Assembly: GCF_000226095.1 (NCBI RefSeq)
Contig: NC_016472.1
Span: 9,238,001 to 9,302,000 of the forward strand
DNA length: 64,000 nucleotides
Direction of reading: 5' to 3'
Origin: Thermothelomyces thermophilus ATCC 42464
Taxonomy: Eukaryota > Ascomycota > Sordariomycetes > Sordariales > Chaetomiaceae
Every line of letters begins with the position of its first letter. The stretch's first letter is position 1. The position numbers and the translations under genes are program-made. The notes beneath the pieces were generated by a model. It worked only from the letters and a program-made list of their open reading frames with translations, ran no database searches and was not told the DNA's origin. Positions 41,757-53,356 of the stretch are shown one piece after another.

Positions 41757-44449
41757 TTTGGTGTGCTTCTCGGGGCGGTCTCGTTGGTTTGCAGGAGGGA
41801 GGGAAGGGAAGGATGGCCGGAATATGCCCAGTATCTGTTGGAAGTTTCGGGGTGGGGGAGGGGGTGTTGCGGTATTGTAGAAGAGAACCAAGAAGGCCCG
41901 AGTCTCATCCGCGCCTGGATTGTGCGGTTATGCAAGCACGAATGCGTCCCTCTGTATCGAGGTCCGAGTGATGAGGGCTCCAGAGGTTATATAATAAGGT
42001 GCAAATAGATCCAGGGACCACGGGTGGCTTTCAAGAAGGCTGAAGTATGCTGCTACCCAGCATTCTGAGGCTGCAAGGATCACTACCCTCCTGCACGTAA
42101 TTGGGTCTAGGCCACCGCGAGGAATCGCTGTCGGCTATTGCCACCCCACTACCTGTAATCTAGGCAGGGGGCTGACGTGGGGTAGATCGGCCTACAATTA
42201 GTGTAGAACAACAGGGTAACGACGACAGAGCCCAAACAGTGTGCCTGCATGCCAATGGCGAGATGCGGGCATTCTATCTCCTCGGCCACTTTTCAATGGA
42301 ACACTCTGGAAGACTTGCCGAGCAACCGGTGTCAGCAAAATTTCTACCTAGGTAAGATGCACTGTTTGAGTAGCCACACGCATGCGGCAAGTTCGGGATG
42401 AAGAAGCGGAGCGACGAGCGGAGGGGCCCTAGAAGTCTGGGCAACGGACAATGGCCGGATACGGTAGCCACCTTTTTTTTTAACGCACCTTCAGCACGAG
42501 GCAGTCAGAAGTACTGGGACCCTTTGGCGGCGAGACAACCTCAGGTACGCTTCATCGACACATCACGCGAATGAAGCACTGACTGTCTTGCTGTCTTGTC
42601 AAGTATTTACGCAGCTTGGAGTATCCTTTTGCCCCGACTGCGGCAAGACTTCAACTGCTCCCATCTGCATAGAGACGGGGAGAGTTTTGCTGACCAATTG
42701 GCTGCGGGATGTGTGATCTCAAACGACTCCAAGTAACCCTCCATCCGGAAGCGTTTACCCTACAGAGAAGGTACCTTAAGGTATTACATCTGATAACTTC
42801 CCTAGGTGGGTAGTAGGTAAGGTTGAGTAGGCGAGAGAAGCCATCGCGGAGGCTCTGCCCCGCACATGTGAAGGACTCTGAGGATCCATCTGATCTGGCT
42901 TCCATCTTCACCCTGCATGCGCCCATTCTGAACAGCTTCGTGTTGGGTGACTGTTCTATTTGCGGTTGGCGTCAGAAGTTCCTTTTCAACCCGCTCGACC
43001 ACCGGTTGGTGCAGCAGCAGTCTACGTGTGCAGATTTTTGCAGTGCAATCCAATAGAGATCCGCCAGGGGGCGTTGACCGGTGAAACCACAACGGGGAAC
43101 TCTAGTTCGGGCGGATATTCAGTTGACCCTCAGCGATTCCATGCTGCAGCAATCGAAATTTGTTACTTCTATCCGACTCGGCCAAAACACTAGGCTCCTA
43201 TCACGCGGTAGAATCATCTCAAATGGTGCAGCAAATGTCTGACAGCAGTACGGAGAAAATCATACCCCTGCTCGAGGTTGTTTCTTGCCGTCGCTTCTTG
43301 TGCCTACGACTTGACGCGGCCATTCTTGTTTCACTGTAACTGTTCGCGGACAGTGAGAGTCCTACAATGTATGTACATACATACGACTTTGATCATATTC
43401 CAAGCTCAACGCCCTAGCGATCGGGGAGCTGCCGGGGAAGAAGGTACAGCTACCGTGTATGTGCAATCTGAACGAAGTATTCCGTCTTCTGAAGATGAGG
43501 TTCAAACGAAATTCAGTACCCACTTGCCGGTGACGTCAGGAGGGGCTGGGCAACTTTGCCCCGCCACAGAGCTTCAACGGGGGCCGCGAGTTGCGAAGCG
43601 ACGGCCCGCCATGGGCCTACTGCTAGAACGCTTTTGGGGCTTTCCTTGGAGGCTGGCAGAGGTCGAAAGGTACTATGCCATTTAGTATTTCCAGCGCACG
43701 TCATCAGGAATGGTCGAGACCAGTACCGGGGAGATGCAAGGGTAGAAAGAAGAGTTAAATTCTGATTTCTCACGCCATAATCCCATAGCCACACCTAACA
43801 CCCTTAACCTGAACTTCGGTTCTAATCAAGTAATTGAGGTTGAGGTAGGCTTTCAAAATACCCCGGCGTGCCCGGCTGCCCGACTGGCCGGCTGCCCGGC
43901 TCCATATACCGATAGGTTGCTTGGGCACCCACGGCATGCTACCCGGCAGCCTTGTGACCTGCAGGTAGCATTTCCTAACACGGCGAGACGTGCAGCGCGG
44001 CGGGGAATTGCACCTTGGCTCCTACTCCTAGCCCCATTCGATTCTACACTACCGTTCCAGCACTACGGTAACACAGCTTCTCGTTCCAGCTCGCCAGCAT
44101 CTCGCGGCGCAACCTCGCCACTGGATCTCTACGCGCACATCTCGTTTCTCTGAGTGCATAGCCTGGACGTCCAACCTTTAGACGCCTAAAAGCTCCACGC
44201 CGATTACGGACAGCGAGCTGTGTGGCAACGAAGCCGTTGAGAACCCGGCTAGCCCCAGGAAACAATACTTCCGGGTTTGCAGCAAGGGTTTCAGCCCCGA
44301 GCTGCATATTAAATTATTCAAGAGACGGTAACGGTTTTTGGCACACCTAGCGCGATCATTGATCCGGTCAACCTAAGCTCCTTTGGCTCGACGGCCCGAT
44401 CTCTTAGCTAGCTGCAGTCGCGAAAGAACACACCCGACTCGGCGCAGTT
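41757..44449. other. 2.7 kb divergent spacer between DDI1 and GNAT gene
   Basis: No gene supported. A GCCCGGCTG-type short repeat lies at about 43868-43902, and one partial TACGGAG motif at 43248. The ends must contain the promoters of both flanking genes. Confidence 0.55.
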
Positions 44450-45529
44450 ATGGCAGGCGCCGAGAAAGGCCTGTCGGAGGAACAGAGTCCTTGTCCTATC
44501 CAAGAGGCTGACCAGGCCGTTGACGAGTCCTCAGACGTCGACGGAGACTTTGCTTCGCTTCAAGAGATGCTGTGCCAGAAGAGGAGGGCAGCCAAGGACA
44601 GCCCGGAATCTCGCCTCCAGAAGGCACTCCCGTTCATCTCAACCTTTTCACCCAATATCAGGCCGCTAACCATCAACGACCTCCCATCCTGTATCGAGCT
44701 GGAAAATGCTTCGTTCCCTAAGCCCGAACATCGGGCGTCGCCCGAAAAGGCAAGCAATCCTCAGCCCAATCCAGTCAAGGAGCACACAACAGACACGCTG
44801 ACAACCATCTAACCGCAACCCCGACAGATCGCTTACCGCCTCACCGTCTGCCCCGAGCTCAGTCTCGGCGTTTTCCTCACCGTCGTCCCAGACCGTGCCG
44901 CAAACCTCGGCCTCGAGACGCTGCCTACCTCCAAGCCGGTCGAGACGGGCCGCGCCGACGGCGCCGTGAGCGTCCTGCTCGCCCACGTCATCTCGACACG
45001 ATGCCGCGGGGACGTCGTCACCGACGCCGACATGGCGTACCCGAAGGAGTGGCGCAACCCCGCCGCACGCACCGTTGACAAGAGCGTCGGCCATCAGGAG
45101 GCCGGGCGTACCGTCGGGTTGCACTCTCTCGCTGTGCTCCCGCGCCTACAGCGATGTGGAATCGGGCAAATGATTATCAAAGCCTTTTTGGACCAGATGA
45201 AGAATTGCGGCCTGGTGGACCGGGTGGCACTGATTTGTCAGGATGTGAGTGACTACTACCCTCTCTGCCCCTAAGGATTGGTTAGGGGGGATCTGCTGGC
45301 TGACGAGCCATGTCTGTAGCACCTCGTGTCTTACTATGAGCGGCTGGGGTTCACGCACCTCGGGCCGAGCAAGGCGCAGTTTGGAGGGGGCGGGTGGCAT
45401 GACATGGTAAGAGCTCTTGACCTACGCCTCGGGTGTAGGGCCGGGACTACCCGTGCATGCTGTTACAGACTATCTCACCATCTCCAGGTCTACGATTTGC
45501 CACGCCAAACCAAGACGCCACTTTCCTAG
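44450..45529 (+). CDS. GNAT N-acetyltransferase (polyamine / arylalkylamine type)
   Basis: Four exons (44450-44749, 44828-45244, 45320-45406, 45488-45529) give 281 residues. Intron 1 (44750-44827) uses a GC donor (AAG/GCAAGC); introns 2 and 3 are GT-AG. After a Glu/Asp-rich start, the GNAT fold begins at IRPLTINDLPSCIELENASFP. The acetyl-CoA site follows in LHSLAVLPRLQRCGIGQ (motif A, R/QxxGxG/A-like), and HLVSYYERLGFTHLG is the C-terminal motif B. The sequence resembles yeast Paa1 and fungal serotonin/arylalkylamine N-acetyltransferases, which acetylate polyamines or aromatic amines in the cytosol. The insert between beta strands 2 and 4 is long. Family is clear; substrate is inferred. Convergent with ura5. 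Confidence 0.88.
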
Positions 45530-45966
45530 AACGAGAGCACGGAAGCAAAGAAGCCCCGAAACAAACAAGGCGGGGTTCTGGGGACATCGGCCCTGGTCAA
45601 CCGAATTCTGGATCGGACGTACATGAGCAGATGAGAAGTTGATTTCACCTCGGCCAACCGGCCGTGACTGGGAATCTCGACGGCTATGCGCTACCGCCGA
45701 ATTGATTTCGTAGCCCTTGGGGGCCGCCGTCTCTGGGTGGTGGCGCCACGTAATAATGGGCGCTTTCTACTCTGGACTTGCCTCTTTGTGCTTTACATTG
45801 GGGGTCGAGCCTTTCCAATCAGAAGATGCACTTACCAAAGTAGCGCTAGGCTACACAGCGCTTTACCCCCGAATCAGGCGTGGGGTCACTACCCCGACGC
45901 CCTTTTTTTTTTTTTTTTTTTTGTATTCACAGAGCGGTTTGCACAATCTAGATTTGTTCCTCCCGC
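45530..45966. other. Convergent 3' region of GNAT gene and ura5
   Basis: 437 bp between converging stop codons, with a 20-base T run at 45903-45922. No gene seen. Confidence 0.6.
45903..45922 (+). repeat. Poly-T run, 20 bases
   Basis: Homopolymer 45 bp beyond the ura5 stop codon; it reads as poly-A on the ura5 strand. Confidence 0.9.
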
Positions 45967-46671
45967 CTAGTCGGTCGCCTTGTACTTGGCCCGGTACTCC
46001 TCCGTCCTCCTGATGTCCTCCTCGGATGCGAGCCCCTTGATACCCTCGATGATGTCGTCCAAGGTGAGAATCGCAAAGATGGGCAGACCATACTCCTTCC
46101 GGAGCTCACCGATCGCGCTCGGCATCGGCTTGCTATCGTCGCCATCCGGCGAAGGCAGCTTCTCCATGCGGTCCAGCGCGACCACGATGCCGGCTACGAT
46201 ACCGCCCTCCTTCTCAATCTTGGCGATCGCCTCACGCTTCGCCGTGCCAGCCGTGATCACATCATCCACGATAAGCACCCTCTTGCCCTTGAGCGGCGCC
46301 CCCACAATGTTGCCGCCCTCACCGTGGTCCTTTGCCTCCTTGCGGTCGAACGAGTAGCACGTGGTATGGCCGTACGTGGCCGGATCCAGCTGGCCCAGCC
46401 GAATGGTGGCCGCCGTCGCCAACGGGATCCCCTTGTAGGCCGGGCCGAAGACGATGTCGAACTGGATCGCGCCGCTCCGGTGCGCCTCGATGATGGCGTG
46501 CGCGTACGCCGTCGCGAGCGCCTCGAGCAGATCGGCCCGGTAGAAGTCTCCCGCGTTGAAGAAGTAGGGCGAGATGCGCTTCGACTTGAGCTCGAAGCTG
46601 CCAAACTTGAGGATGTTGCCGGCGATGGCCGCCCGGAGGAAGTCGGCTTTGTAAGAAGCGAGTGGGGCCAT
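45967..46671 (-). CDS. ura5: Orotate phosphoribosyltransferase
   Basis: Single-exon, 234-residue enzyme converting orotate and PRPP to orotidine 5'-monophosphate, the fifth step of de novo pyrimidine synthesis in the cytosol. Length and motifs match fungal OPRTase: the [16 protein letters not shown] start, [10 protein letters not shown] (76-85), the flexible catalytic loop [15 protein letters not shown] and the PRPP-binding [13 protein letters not shown] (132-144). ATG 46671 fits the usual MAPL-type start. It is divergent from NOG1 with 454 bp between start codons. This gene is widely known as a 5-fluoroorotate counter-selection marker in fungi. Confidence 0.97.
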   Translation of the reverse strand: MAPLASYKADFLRAAIAGNILKFGSFELKSKRISPYFFNAGDFYRADLLEALATAYAHAIIEAHRSGAIQFDIVFGPAYKGIPLATAATIRLGQLDPATYGHTTCYSFDRKEAKDHGEGGNIVGAPLKGKRVLIVDDVITAGTAKREAIAKIEKEGGIVAGIVVALDRMEKLPSPDGDDSKPMPSAIGELRKEYGLPIFAILTLDDIIEGIKGLASEEDIRRTEEYRAKYKATD

Positions 46672-47125
46672 GTCTGTCGGTTCGTACGTGTCTTACGGGT
46701 TCTTGGGCTGGAAGTTTATTTGTTACCGGAGGGAACTCCTGGTGAAGATTCGAAAAAAAGAAATGAGGGAGTTTTGTCAAACGTCCCCCTATCGCAGAGC
46801 TGAAGAGAGCCCCTCCATCGCGAATTTCTTGGTGGGGTTGGATTCATGGTGGGGCCCAAGGGTCGTTAAACTTTTTTGTATGTCTACGGAGTTACACAGT
46901 ACTCCGTACGTCGTACCCCACTTGCAATGCTTCTCGAGCTGGGCTTGGGATATTTTGATAACGCACACCGCCTGCCTTATCTTATCATTTTGTGCTCTCC
47001 GCAAAAAATTATTTCGGGCGACTTGGGGACGGCAAATCGACACCGCCCCGCCAGGTGCTCCCTATCTGACAACTCCCAAACACCCCCATCGCCAAATTCG
47101 GACAGCACCCTGCGCGTTGCCTGCC
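46672..47125. promoter_or_regulatory. Divergent ura5/NOG1 promoter
   Basis: 454 bp between the start codons of a pyrimidine-synthesis gene and a ribosome-assembly GTPase. It contains TACGGAGT (46885-46892) and a GTACTCCGTACG word (46899-46910) in inverted orientation 7 bp apart, about 220 bp from each start. Shared control is plausible but unproven. Confidence 0.55.
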
Positions 47126-50004
47126 ATGGCCTGGAAGGATATCGCGCCTGTGCCTACGTAAGGGTTCAATTCGTATATATGCTGTTCCTTTCCTGAACTA
47201 AGCTGATCATTTTCGTACAGGGCACAGGAGTTTATCGACATCATCCTTTCGTAAGTTTGAAGGCTAGGTTATAAAGGTTGCAAGACGAGAAAGGCTGACG
47301 TTCCGCAGGCGGACACAGAGGCGACTGCCGACTCAGAGTATGTTGGATGTTTTGACGGAGTGGTGGGATGCTGGCTGACCTAGAACACCATTACAGTCCG
47401 TCCCGGATTCAAGAGTATGTGCCTCCCGAATTACTGCTCGAGGTCGCAGACATTTTCTGACGCTCAATGAACAGTTAGCAGAATTAGGGCGTTTTACACC
47501 CGCAAAGTCAAGTCGGTGATCCCGGCTCATCGATTCAAATCTCCCCAGATTCCACCACACCGTTTGCGACGAAGCTGGTGATGATTCGATTTCGGACTCG
47601 GCACTAACCCCGGTGCTCAGATTTACACAGGAGACATGCAGCGAGAAATTTGGCGCCATCATCTCGAGCTTCCCCGTGTTGACGGATCAGCACCCCTTCC
47701 ACCGCGATTTGATGAACATCCTATATGGTACGCCCCTCCACGCCTGAAGGAAACGGATTTGGAGGCTACATGATGCGGCAATGGGGCTATGCTGACGGTT
47801 ACTGTCAGATGCCGACCACTTCAAGGTGGCCCTTGGCCAGATCTCGACAGCGAAGCACCTGATCGAGACAATTTCCCGGGATTATGTCCGCCTCCTGAAG
47901 GTACGCAGTGCGCCAGTGTTCCCGTCATGTTCTGGGACAGGTAACTGAAACCGGACACAGTACTCTCAAAGTTTGTACCAGTGCAAACAACTCAAGAGGG
48001 CTGCTTTAGGTCGTATGGCCACCCTCATCAAGCGGCTGAAAGACCCTCTTCTGTACCTCGACCAGGTCCGCCAGCACTTGGCCAGGTTACCCGACATCAA
48101 CCCAACAACGCGCACTCTCCTTGTCGCAGGTTTCCCTAATGTCGGCAAGAGCTCTTTTGTCCGCTCGGTAACGCGGGCTGATACACCAGTTGAGCCATAT
48201 GCCTTTGTAAGCTGCACCTCTGGTTCCTGATGTGAAAATATGCTGCTGACAAGTGCATAGACAACGAAGAGTTTGGTATGTGCTCCGGAATACCTCACTA
48301 TTCTGGCGACCAGACATGCTAACGCTGTGAGAACAGTTCGTTGGTCATCTCGACTATAAGTGTATGTTCTACCCAGTGAAAACCACAAAACCGCGAACCT
48401 TTGCTGACCTCTCCTTGTGTAGATCTTCGGTACCAAGTAATAGATACCCCCGGAATGTACGTTGTCCCCCTGCTCTGTCGCGGCACTATGACCCAAAACA
48501 TCGCATATCTGCCATTGCGCCCATGTTTCTAGATTCAGGCTAACCTTCGCAGTCTCGACCACCCGTTAGAAGAGATGAACACCATCGAGATGCAGAGTGT
48601 CACGGCTCTCGCCCACCTCAGAGCCGCAGTCCTTTTCTTCATTGATATCAGGTATGCTGACCTGATACTTGTGGCTGTATCTCGTGCAGTTCTGACTGTG
48701 TTGCACAGCGAACAATGCGGCTATTCGCTCAAGGCCCAATGTAACCTCTTCAAGTCGATCAAGCCGCTGTTCGCCAACAAGATGGTCTTTATCGTCCTGA
48801 ACAAGATGGATATCAAGACCTTTGAGGAGCTGGAGCCGGAAATGCAATCCGAGCTGCAGGACCTGACAAAGTCTGGCGACGTTGAGTTGCTGCGCGCGTC
48901 GTGTGCTACGCAGGATGGAGTGCAGGACGTCAAGAACCATGTTTGCGAGAGGCTGCTTGCGGAGCGGGTGTCTCAGAAGCTCAAGGCCGGTACCGCGAGC
49001 AATGGTGCTCTTGGATCTCGTCTCACCGAAGTCATGGCCCGTATCCACGTCGCCCAGCCGATGGATGGCGTTACCAGGGAGACTTTCATTCCGGAAGCCG
49101 TCAAGACCCTCAAGAAGTACGACAAGAACGACCCCGAGAGGAGAGTACTGGCGAGGGACATCGAGGAGGCCAACGGCGGTGCTGGTGTGTACAATGTCGA
49201 TCTGCGGAAAGACTACATCCTGGCCGACCCGTCGTGGAAGTACGATAAGATTCCGGAGATCTACGATGGAAAGAACGTCTATGACTATGTCGACCCGGAC
49301 ATCGAGTCGAAGCTTGCGGCGCTCGAGGAGGAGGAAGAGAGGCTGGAGAAGGAAGGCTTCTACGAATCTGACGAGGATATTGGCGACGAGTCCGAGGAGG
49401 AAATCTTGCAAAAGGCCGAGTACATTCGCGAGAAGCACAAGCTGATCCGCAACGAAGCCAAGATGCGCAAGTCGCTCAAGAACCGCGCTCTAATTCCGCG
49501 CAGTAAGCAGAAGAAGCCATTCTCCGAGCTCGAGGACCACCTCGATCAGCTCGGTGTCGACACCGAGGCCATTGGTCTACGGGCTCGGGCCGAGGTGCAG
49601 CCAACACGCGGGCGTTCGCTCGCGCGCAGCCGCGGCACCACTGCGGATCCGGATGCCATGGACGTCGACAGCGCGCCCTCGGCCAAGGAGCGCCTCCGCT
49701 CGCTCAGCCGCGTCCGCGACCGCTCCGTCATGGCGACCAACCGGCGCGACGACGGCATCAAGGACGAGACTGTGCGCACCAAGGCCGAGCGCCAAGCCAA
49801 GCTCAGCCAGCGCAAGATGAACCGCATGGCTCGGCAGGGCGAGGCCGACAGGCATATCGCTGCGTCCATGCCCAAGCACTTGGTAAGTTTGAAGTCTTCA
49901 ATGCCCAGTCAAAGCTTTTTTTTTTTCACACGAGCTGTTACTGATACGCAATCCGTTTTTAGTACTCTGGCAAGCGGACAATTGGCAAGACGTCTCGTCG
50001 TTAA
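47126..50004 (+). CDS. NOG1: Nucleolar GTP-binding protein 1 (NOG1)
   Basis: Essential GTPase of pre-60S ribosome assembly (Obg/OBG-related). Fourteen exons splice to 659 residues: 47126-47157, 47221-47250, 47309-47337, 47397-47414, 47475-47511, 47621-47727, 47809-47900, 47961-48206, 48261-48275, 48337-48361, 48423-48456, 48553-48651, 48709-49882 and 49963-50004. All 13 introns are GT-AG and phases close exactly. The N-terminal helical domain ([20 protein letters not shown]) precedes the G domain, with G1 GFPNVGKSS (172-180), G3 DTPG (218-221) and G4 NKMD. The C-terminal part is acidic, then basic, and ends [11 protein letters not shown]. Exons 4 and 9 are just 18 and 15 nt. The first 1.6 kb is intron-crowded while the last 1.2 kb is nearly one exon. 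Confidence 0.96.
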
Positions 50005-50697
50005 GCCTCGCTCCCACAATGCGTGGCTGGTGCAGCTCGCAGTTTTTGCATGCCTTACTAGGCCTGCGTACTACGCCATGCTGACTTCCCTTGGGATGTC
50101 GGGTCCCGACAACGGCTAAGCGTGAGCTTGAACGATACGGAGCCAGGACCATTGGCGTGAAGCGGCACGGGATCGTTGCAGAGGGCGGTCGGTCATGTAT
50201 GGTGGTCTACGGACAGCGCTGAGCAGGAAAAAGGGTGGACACAGAGTGGCAGAGGAGGCGATGGGCCGCCCGAGTGACCAATCCGTCCTTATTCGTGTGG
50301 ATATATGTTTTGTGCAATGTTTCTGGCGCTCTAGGGTTGACGATTCTTGCGCTTGATCGAACTCGCCTTCAACCCGGCCTTGCATTTCAGTGAGATATGC
50401 GTAGTCCCCGGTGGATCTAGGCGGGTTGGTTCAGTTCCAGACCCATGTCTGACTTTTCGAGCTTGCTCATCTCTTGACCTGTCGCGGAGGAATACAGTCT
50501 TCAGACGTTGGATCAGATCCACGAGTCCTCCCTCCACATACCATCATCGGTCTGCCACGTCTCTCGTAACTGCCCGCCGCCCCTTACGGTGATGCAAGGA
50601 GAAATGCCACACAAGACAGAGAATTGGTTCACTCGCTTGTATTCATGGTTATTATGCTTAATATACCTTTCCGTTCCGTCCCGCGTGCTCCCTCCTG
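50005..50697. other. Convergent 3' region of NOG1 and Rab GDI genes
   Basis: 693 bp between converging stop codons, with no recognised gene, repeat or RNA. Confidence 0.6.
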
Positions 50698-52555
50698 CTA
50701 CTCGGCAGCAACCTGGATACCCTCCCGGAGCCCCTGCACGACGAGCTCCTCGCCAGCCAGGCGGCGGTAAATGTCCCGGACATCGTCGGTGGCGGTCTCG
50801 AAGTGGCTGCTGGCGTCGTAGCTCTTGGAGATGTAGATGTGGTCCTTGGTGCCGTCCTCGATGGGCTCGTAGAGCGGGATGGGTGGGCCCTGTTAGGTAA
50901 GAGTGAGTGGGTTAATCCAATGACCGACTCGTTATGGAGGGTGTATTTGTGGACGGCAAGGTGGAGAGCTCTTTACCATGAACTGCTCCTCGATCCTGCC
51001 GAGGCGCTCGATGCCGGGGGCCAGCTCGAGGTGGTGGTTTGCCGACGTCTCGGCGATGGTGGAGACGATGGCGATCCAATACCCCTTGGGGCAGACATTG
51101 TGGGCGGAAGAGACGCAGGCGATATAGATGTCTTTTTGTCACAGGGTAGGCAGTCAGTATGTTTGTAGCTAAAAAGAGGGGTGAAAGGATATAAAGGATA
51201 TAGGATGAGATAGGATGGGGTGAGTACCATTCTTCCGGCCCACCTGGGACTGCGGGATGATGATCTGGCACGAGTCGCTGTCGTTGGTGCTGGCAATCGG
51301 GTGCTTCAGGATGCAGATGGCGCGCAGGACGTGGCCGACGACGCGGACCTTGCCGGGGAAGTAGCTGGGATCGCCGATGATGGCCTTGGCCTTGGTCTCG
51401 AACTTCATCTCGGGCTCAATGCCGCGCATAGTGGCCTTGATGCCGACGGCCTTTTCGCCCTCGTAGACAATCTCGTCGACGCTCGTGTTGAGCATGTAAG
51501 TGCCGCCGTAGATGGCGCTCAGGCGGGCGAAGCCCTGGGGAAGCTCGCCGAGGCCGTACAGCGGGTAAATGTAGGGCGACTTGCCGTAGCGTGCCATGCT
51601 GTTGCCGTACAGGCGCAGGCGCTCGATGGCTTCGGGGGCGCCGCCCTTGACGTCCAGATAGGCGTCGGTCTGGTAGAGGGCCATGGCGTGGCCGATGAAG
51701 TCCTTGGTGGGGGGCTCCAGCCCGAACTTGTCGTAGACGTCCTTCATGGTGCACGAGCTCATGTCGAGCCCTGAAACGGCACGGGGCGTTAGCATCCTCA
51801 CACGCCGGGTTTGACGACCCGCTGAAGTAGAAAAATAACCCACCCTTGTGCGTGGCCGGGTCCTTGGGGTCGAACTGGCCAATCCACTCGATGAAGCTCT
51901 TCATGCGGCGCTTCTCAAAGAGGCCCATCAAGGGGGAGCGGAGGGCCTCGGCGGCGTCCGAGGGCACCTTGGCGACGGTGGCCTTGGACCCGGAGCCCTG
52001 CTGGACATAGCTGCCGGCGACCAGCTTGAACTCGAGGTAGCGGGTGACGTCGGTGGAGACGAGGATATTGGTGAGCTCGCCCGAGGACATGAGGAACTTG
52101 GGCACCAGGTCGATGTTCCAGTCGTTCAGGCGGCCGTACTGCTTCCAGGGCTCGGTGCCCGGAGCATAGTTGCCATACTTCTTGAAGAGCTGTGCAGAGG
52201 CGGTGTCTGTCAGAAAGGGCTGGAGGGGGGATCCAACGGACAGAGCGAAAGAGCGAAAGGGCGGGGAGACAGTAGCCATACCGCTTCAATGTTGAGGGAC
52301 GCCGACTCGCTGCAGGAAGAGAACGGAAAGGCGTCAGCTTTTCTCTCCAGTGCATCCCGGGCAGCCTAGTGGCAGCAAAAAAAAAAAAAAAAAAAAAAAG
52401 GAAAAAAAAAAGTGTACGTACCCGCCGTAGTGGTCGTTGCGGTCAATGTGCAGCACCTTCTTCCCCTTGACACTGAGGACACCCGAGAGGATGCACTCGG
52501 TCAGCCCCGTGCCCAGCACAATCACGTCGTACTCGGGGGCAATCTCCTCGGCCAT
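50698..52555 (-). CDS. GDI1: Rab GDP-dissociation inhibitor
   Basis: Cytosolic chaperone that extracts GDP-bound, prenylated Rab GTPases from membranes and recycles them. Six exons (52555-52422, 52309-52282, 51770-51228 and others: 52189-51844, 51131-50977, 50889-50698) give 465 residues, normal for the family. The N-terminal dinucleotide-binding-like motif [17 protein letters not shown] and [15 protein letters not shown] form sequence-conserved region 1. The Rab-binding platform ([20 protein letters not shown]) and the mobile effector loop region ([19 protein letters not shown]) follow. The C-terminus has [16 protein letters not shown]. Exon 2 is 28 nt. Intron 1 (52310-52421) contains a long A/T homopolymer. 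Rab escort protein is a relative, but the length and lack of REP inserts favour GDI. Confidence 0.96.
52377..52399 (-). repeat. Homopolymer (poly-T on coding strand) in GDI intron 1
   Basis: 23 A on the plus strand, then GG and a further 10 A (52402-52411). It lies within intron 52310-52421, next to the donor side on the minus strand. Confidence 0.9.
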
Positions 52556-53356
52556 GGTGGTGTGAATCTAATGCTATGTAGCGGTTCAGGCAGAAGCGGA
52601 GGAGGAAAAGGGGGGAAGGGGGGGGGGGGCAGGGAAGCTAAGCTTCGGACAATGACGAGGTCGGAAGTGAGATTAGGGACAGCTCGTGTTTGTGCGAGCG
52701 GAACAAGTGAAAAAAAAGAGGAGGAGAAAGGGTGGGTGACAAGATTGGTGGAAGAAGGTACGGCCGTGCAACCTGACGATGAACACCAGGTCCAGCTCTC
52801 TCGGTCGGGTTCTGTCTGCGTTGGGCTTCTTGTTGTGTTGTTGGGTTCCCAGGTCAGGTTTGTAGGAGAAGAAGTCTGGATCTCCGGGGTGTAGGAGGTT
52901 GCTGTGGTGGGGAGAAACCCATTGAGGGGTGACGGCCCCGCTTTGGGGCCTCCTTGGAGCTAAAGCACCAGCGGCCGCCTGTGATTCGATGCTTGCGACA
53001 GGCGGTCTGGGGGGGGGCTCGTCTCGGCTCATTAATGCTTGATAGCTCCTCCTTATTGTTTATTGTTCAGAATCTCGGTTGGCTTACAACCATGTCGAAG
53101 ATGGGACCTTGGCTGAGACACCATTTCCATCTGGGAAACATGCACAATACAATGCTCAATACACTATCTGTACACGGCGGGGTTGGGGAAAGGGGGGGAG
53201 GCATTGGTGATGCCGTCACCACTGTAGGGCTCTAGGGCGAAATCGTCAAGACACTCTCCCTTATGAAGCCCCGGCGATCCGCCTCCGTATTCCGCCAGGA
53301 TCCATCTCGAAGGAGAATAACCATGACTAGACTAGTCATGGTCCAGGTTCATCCCA
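52556..53356. promoter_or_regulatory. GDI promoter region and uL29m 3' flank
   Basis: 801 bp between the GDI start and the uL29m stop (both minus strand). It includes a G-rich run at 52610-52630 and a 21-nt palindrome at 53321-53341 next to the uL29m stop. No further gene is seen. Confidence 0.55.
53321..53341. repeat. 21-nt palindrome just after the uL29m stop codon
   Basis: Arms CCATGACTAG and CTAGTCATGG pair perfectly around a single central base. It begins 16 nt beyond the uL29m stop on the minus strand, so it would lie in that mRNA's 3' untranslated region. Confidence 0.85.
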
